From a virus: a stretch of 23,249 nucleotides of DNA. The stretch spans positions 1-23,249 of the IMG/VR virus record IMGVR_UViG_3300012920_005821. One strand, given 5' to 3'. Shown here piece by piece: positions 22,360 to 23,249 of this stretch. The translations under genes were made by a program, and so were the position numbers. The notes beneath the pieces were generated by a model. The model searched no databases. It was not told where the DNA came from and saw only the letters and a program-made list of their open reading frames with translations. Within the stretch, counting starts at the first letter, position 1; each line of letters starts with the position of its first letter.

Positions 22360-23249
22360 ATGAAATATCGTAATCTAATCGCATCAGTATTGATGATTGG
22401 TGGATTGTTCGCACAATCTATTCATGGAGTTATTACTGATGTAGACAATAAACCACTTGAGGGAGCTAATGTTGTAGTTGTTGGAACAGATTTAGGTGCA
22501 GTATCAGATGTAAATGGTATTGCTCATATTGATGTTCCCGCAGGAACCTATGATGTAACTGCTTCTTTTATTGGTTACTCTACTTTAACTAAATCAGTTG
22601 TTGTAGGGGATAGTATGACTACATTGAATTTCGTATTGGATTTTAATGTGGTTGCACTTACAGATGTTGAGGTGTTAGCATCTCGTGCATCTGAAACTAC
22701 ACCTGTTGCATACACTAATGTTAGTAAAGAGGAAATGGAAGTGAGATTGGGTTCACAGGACATTCCAATGATTCTTAACACAACACCAAGTGTATATGCG
22801 ACTCAACAAGGTGGTGGTGCGGGTGATGCTCGTATCAACATTCGTGGTTTTAATCAGAGAAATGTTGCAGTAATGATAAATGGAGTTCCACAAAATGATA
22901 TGGAAAATGGATGGGTCTATTGGTCTAATTGGGATGGAGTAGGAGATGCTACATCATCAATTCAAGTTCAAAGAGGTCTATCTGCTGTCAATTTAGCGAC
23001 ACCATCTATTGGTGGAACCATGAACATCATAACCGACCCAACATCTTTTGAAAAGGGTGGAAAGTTCAAACAAGAAGCAGGAGAGGGTGGTTTTCTTAAA
23101 ACTACTTTCAATTATAATACTGGTCTATTATTAAATGACAAGTTAGCTTTAAGTGGAACTATTGTTCGTAAAACTGGTGATGGAATAATCGATGGAACTT
23201 GGACTGATGCTTGGGCATACTACTTCGGTGGTTCATATGCTGTAAGTGA
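22360..23249 (+). CDS. TonB-dependent outer-membrane receptor (3' partial)
   Basis: Such receptors import siderophores, cobalamin, sugars or peptides across the outer membrane using energy from TonB-ExbBD. The 296 visible residues, open to the window end, show a signal peptide (M-K-Y-R, then L-I-A-S-V-L-M-I-G-G-L-F-A with cleavage near residue 19), a carboxypeptidase-regulatory-like domain (about 21-95: G-V-I-T-D, P-L-E-G-A-N-V-V-V, G-T-Y-D-V-T-A-S-F-I-G-Y), a TonB-box-like L-T-D-V-E-V (100-105), and a plug (about 115-228) with I-N-I-R-G-F, M-I-N-G-V-P, V-Q-R-G-L-S-A-V and I-G-G-T-M-N-I-I-T. The barrel begins after about 240. The start at 22360 has a strong AAGGAG; an ATG at 22354 is too close to it. 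Alanine and arginine codons differ from neighbours (more GCT and CGT), suggesting recent acquisition from a Bacteroidota/Marinimicrobiota-type host, or a chimeric contig. Confidence 0.9.
   Translation, partial: MKYRNLIASVLMIGGLFAQSIHGVITDVDNKPLEGANVVVVGTDLGAVSDVNGIAHIDVPAGTYDVTASFIGYSTLTKSVVVGDSMTTLNFVLDFNVVALTDVEVLASRASETTPVAYTNVSKEEMEVRLGSQDIPMILNTTPSVYATQQGGGAGDARINIRGFNQRNVAVMINGVPQNDMENGWVYWSNWDGVGDATSSIQVQRGLSAVNLATPSIGGTMNIITDPTSFEKGGKFKQEAGEGGFLKTTFNYNTGLLLNDKLALSGTIVRKTGDGIIDGTWTDAWAYYFGGSYAVS

Noticed and set aside
23247-23249. TGA at the very end as a stop for the receptor
   Set aside because: It is out of frame: the receptor frame reads GCT GTA AGT GA at the end, so the gene is open at the window edge.
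1-23249. CRISPR arrays, insertion sequences, integrase or attachment sites
   Set aside because: No regularly spaced direct repeats, transposase or integrase motifs, or flanking inverted repeats were seen in the window.

Overview
The window reads as part of the genome of a contractile-tailed, T4-related bacteriophage, AT-rich and probably marine. All recognisable genes lie on the + strand and are tightly packed, often with overlapping stop and start codons. The T4-like assignment rests on a tail tube protein, a baseplate hub/chaperone-like protein, a tape measure, a tube-cap-like protein, a gp53-like protein, and a gp32 / UvsX / RNase H / gp41 recombination-replication set. The host is inferred to be a Gram-negative bacterium of the Bacteroidota/Marinimicrobiota (FCB) type. 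This comes from the last gene, a TonB-dependent outer-membrane receptor with an N-terminal carboxypeptidase-regulatory-like domain, an architecture typical of that group.

Layout. (1) 1-9421 is the tail and baseplate module: tail tube (partial), a small membrane protein, a gp26-like protein whose reading frame appears to continue by frameshift, a small basic protein, tape measure, a repeat-bearing gp48/54-like tube cap, a LysM-like gp53/gpX protein and a 976-residue hub protein. (2) 9487-12580 holds a divergent ThyX thymidylate synthase, a RimK-like ATP-grasp ligase, a compact family A DNA polymerase domain protein and a small unknown. (3) 12561-14914 holds a 651-residue protein of unknown function and a small unknown. 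(4) 14915-15601 has no gene but carries a promoter-like sequence, a roughly 410-nt RNA closed by a terminal helix and rich in hairpins, and a long terminator. (5) 15602-20150 is replication and recombination: gp32-like ssDNA-binding protein, UvsX, a 5'-3' exonuclease (RNase H), a small basic protein and a gp41/DnaB helicase. (6) 20270-23249 holds a class II (adenosylcobalamin-dependent) ribonucleotide reductase followed by the TonB-dependent receptor, which runs off the window.

How they fit together. Tail genes build the virion. ThyX and the ribonucleotide reductase supply deoxynucleotides. gp32, UvsX, exonuclease and helicase drive recombination-dependent replication. The least expected elements are the unannotated structured RNA and the phage-borne TonB-dependent receptor next to a B12-dependent reductase. 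The latter suggests, as a hypothesis only, nutrient (possibly cobalamin) uptake or receptor-based superinfection control during infection. A probable programmed frameshift just upstream of the tape measure is the third item of note.
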